This document shows positions 22,250-23,965 of a stretch of DNA of 23,965 nt, in pieces. A program made the translations under genes and the position numbers. Under the pieces are notes generated by a model that saw only the letters and a program-made list of their open reading frames with translations, did not search any database and had not been told where the DNA came from. The DNA comes from a virus, in the IMG/VR virus record IMGVR_UViG_3300009091_000060, positions 1-23,965 of that record. The stretch is one strand, 5' to 3'. Each line of letters begins with the position of its first letter. Within the stretch, counting starts at the first letter, position 1.

Positions 22250-23965
22250 TTATGCTGTTAAAGTTGCGCCAGTAGCAACAATTCTGATTGGTATATAGAT
22301 AAATTCAGCTGCTTTGACTGGTTTTAAGGCCACATCAATATACATTTCATTTCTATCTATACGATCAGGAGTATTGTTAGAAGCATCACAAACAGTAGCG
22401 AAGTCATATAAACCTCGTTTTACGATAAGATCACCTAAGAACGAATCAACCGTTGCTTTTAAATTATCGCGTGTTAGTTGGTCATTCGGTTCAAATACAA
22501 ATGACATTGTGTTTTTACGTAATGAACGTTTGATGTATTGTACTAAACGAACGACATTAATACGGTCCATCGCAGAAGCATCAGGAGCTGAAGTTTTTTG
22601 ACCCCAGATAATAATACCACGTCCTGGAAAGAACACAATAGGATTAATATTTGTAAAATATTTGTATAGGTTATCACGTTGTCCTTGGTTTAAAGCAACA
22701 GGAACAAATGTTGTTGGAGTTCCTAACACCCCAGTAATATATCCAACATCAGATAAAGTAGTAACCATACCACGACGTGTTCCTGCTGGAGCAATCCATA
22801 ATTCAGAAACTTCATCACTATAAGTTATAGTAGCTAAGGCTGTACCAGATGCTGCTACAAAAACATTTACTCCATCTAAATTAGATGATATACCATGTGG
22901 ATAGTAATATCCAACATTACGATTAGTACGACGTTCAACAGTAGCTGCCCATGTAACAACATTTTCAGGTGTCTTATCAAATGGGGTATCTGCAATAACA
23001 AAAGCTTCCTCTTGAATCTCAATACATAAAGTTAATAACTCATCAACAACTTCTGGAAATCCTGGACATAAAATAATATTATATTCATAAGTTTCTGAAC
23101 GAATATCAGTATTACTGTTAATAGCTGCTTGAAGTGCTGTCGTAACAGCAACTCGACGAGCTGCATCATTAGCACCAAGACTTGTTTCATTTAAGAAATT
23201 AATTGTATACTTGAATTCATCAGCAGCACCAAGTAATGTATTTGCAGCTTCTTGTGGTGTCCATTCTGTTGGAATTACTCCACCAAGTGAATTAGTTGTC
23301 CAGTCAATAGCAATACCAGTTAACCCTAAAAATGTACCTGTTGGTGCATAATTATAACCATTTGCAAAAACATCATAAGGTGCTAGAGTATGATTAGCTG
23401 TAAAACTGGTTTGGCTGTGAGCAAAAGAGAACATTTGCCAAATTGTTTGAGTAGCAGTGGCTGCTAATGATAAAAAGTGTGTTTGATCAACAGTTACTTT
23501 ATAAAGTGGATTAGAAGGAGTATAACCATTAGTTTGATTAAATTCGTTCAAATAAGCATTAGCTAAATTTTCAAGAACATATGCTGCTTCTTGCATTTTG
23601 ATATCCCACATATTGCGGATATCGTCAAGATTGTCGTTCAAATTGACGTTAGCACGAATAACATAAGCAAGATCACCAATACGAAGATATTGATTAAGTG
23701 CGAATACTCCATATTCGTTGCGGGTGTCTCCATGTAATGGATTTCCACCAGAATCTTGTAAGAAACGTGGGACTCCATATAATTCTGTACTCTGTCTGAG
23801 TGATGTTACTGTACGTATAACGTCAGATTCAAATGTTCCAGCAGCATCTGTGACACCGTCTGGTCGTTTCTTTTCATCTGCAGTTGCAACAAAAAACAAT
23901 GGAACTGTTCTTGCTGTAGCCGGAATAAAAAAACTTTCATCTGTAACTGTAACGCTTACGCCTGG
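22250..23965 (-). CDS. gp18: Contractile tail sheath protein (T4 gp18-like), 5' end off the right edge
   Basis: The frame is open to the right edge: 571 residues are visible, and probably only a few N-terminal residues are missing. The visible start PGVSVTVTDESFFIPATART matches the usual sheath beginning (S-P-G-V...). Other landmarks: NEYGVFALNQYLRIGDLAYVIRA, a large inserted domain in the middle (residues about 120-370), GRGIIIWGQKTS near 435, INVVRLVQYIKRSLRKNTM and FVFEPND, a conserved C-terminal sheath pattern, ending in AAEFIYIPIRIVATGATLTA. Known: the sheath contracts to drive the tube through the host envelope. A TTG inside the frame at 23899 is not the true start, since the conserved N-terminus lies upstream of it. 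It is followed 26 bases later by the tube gene. Confidence 0.93.
   Translation of the reverse strand, partial: PGVSVTVTDESFFIPATARTVPLFFVATADEKKRPDGVTDAAGTFESDVIRTVTSLRQSTELYGVPRFLQDSGGNPLHGDTRNEYGVFALNQYLRIGDLAYVIRANVNLNDNLDDIRNMWDIKMQEAAYVLENLANAYLNEFNQTNGYTPSNPLYKVTVDQTHFLSLAATATQTIWQMFSFAHSQTSFTANHTLAPYDVFANGYNYAPTGTFLGLTGIAIDWTTNSLGGVIPTEWTPQEAANTLLGAADEFKYTINFLNETSLGANDAARRVAVTTALQAAINSNTDIRSETYEYNIILCPGFPEVVDELLTLCIEIQEEAFVIADTPFDKTPENVVTWAATVERRTNRNVGYYYPHGISSNLDGVNVFVAASGTALATITYSDEVSELWIAPAGTRRGMVTTLSDVGYITGVLGTPTTFVPVALNQGQRDNLYKYFTNINPIVFFPGRGIIIWGQKTSAPDASAMDRINVVRLVQYIKRSLRKNTMSFVFEPNDQLTRDNLKATVDSFLGDLIVKRGLYDFATVCDASNNTPDRIDRNEMYIDVALKPVKAAEFIYIPIRIVATGATLTA

Noticed and set aside
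23897-23899. Internal TTG as the start of the sheath gene
   Set aside because: The frame continues upstream to the edge with the conserved sheath N-terminal pattern PGVSVTVTDESF, so the true start lies beyond the window.

Overview
This window looks like part of the late (virion-structure and DNA-packaging) region of an AT-rich, T4-like contractile-tailed bacteriophage. Evidence: minus-strand genes recognisable as the T4-type tail sheath (gp18), tail tube (gp19), head-completion nuclease (gp4), small terminase (gp16) and large terminase (gp17); perfect copies of the T4 late-promoter octamer TATAAATA in intergenic gaps; and a large tail-fibre locus. The host cannot be read from the sequence. 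The base composition and the fibre modules resemble those of aquatic environmental T4-like phages, which is an impression and not a proof.

Layout, left to right. (1) Positions 1-12037, all minus strand: a fibre/adhesin locus. It holds a giant fibre gene (at least 2144 codons, clipped at the left edge) whose protein carries three separate arrays of exactly seven RCC1-like repeats, i.e. three predicted seven-bladed propellers on one fibre chain; a 129-aa unknown; a 205-aa fibre ending in an S74 intramolecular chaperone; a 128-aa fibre-tip protein; an 1150-aa fibre with an internal duplication; and a 212-aa fibre sharing its C-terminal tip domain with the 1150-aa protein. (2) Positions 12038-12114: a divergent promoter gap with perfect TATAAATA on both strands. 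(3) Positions 12115-15801, plus strand: a structural-type protein, an HNH homing endonuclease inserted at its 3' end, a glycine-hinge protein, a charged 297-aa protein and two small proteins, one GNAT-like. (4) Positions 15802-17042, minus strand, abutting the plus genes with no gap: a SWIM-type zinc protein and a second, divergent GNAT-like protein. (5) Positions 17079-17582: a polynucleotide-kinase-like P-loop protein with its own sigma70-like promoter. (6) Positions 17631-23965, minus strand: gp17, gp16, gp4, a tail-tube-like structural protein, gp19 and gp18 (5' end off the right edge).

How the parts fit. Reading the minus strand from the right edge, sheath and tube are made first, then a terminator and a fresh late promoter start the unit tail protein - gp4 - gp16 - gp17. 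The terminase start codon is buried in a perfect 10-bp stem, which may limit its translation. The four small genes at 14715-17042 all begin M-K-(L/I)-x-E-(hydrophobic). This fits the (L/I)-x-E prohead-protease signal at the start of T4 internal head proteins and Alt, so they may be a set of capsid-packaged, injected effector proteins.

The most unusual content is the triple RCC1-propeller fibre and this putative injected-protein cluster. No tRNA, CRISPR array, integrase or reverse transcriptase was seen. Apart from the right and left edges, no gap longer than 300 bases lacks a gene.
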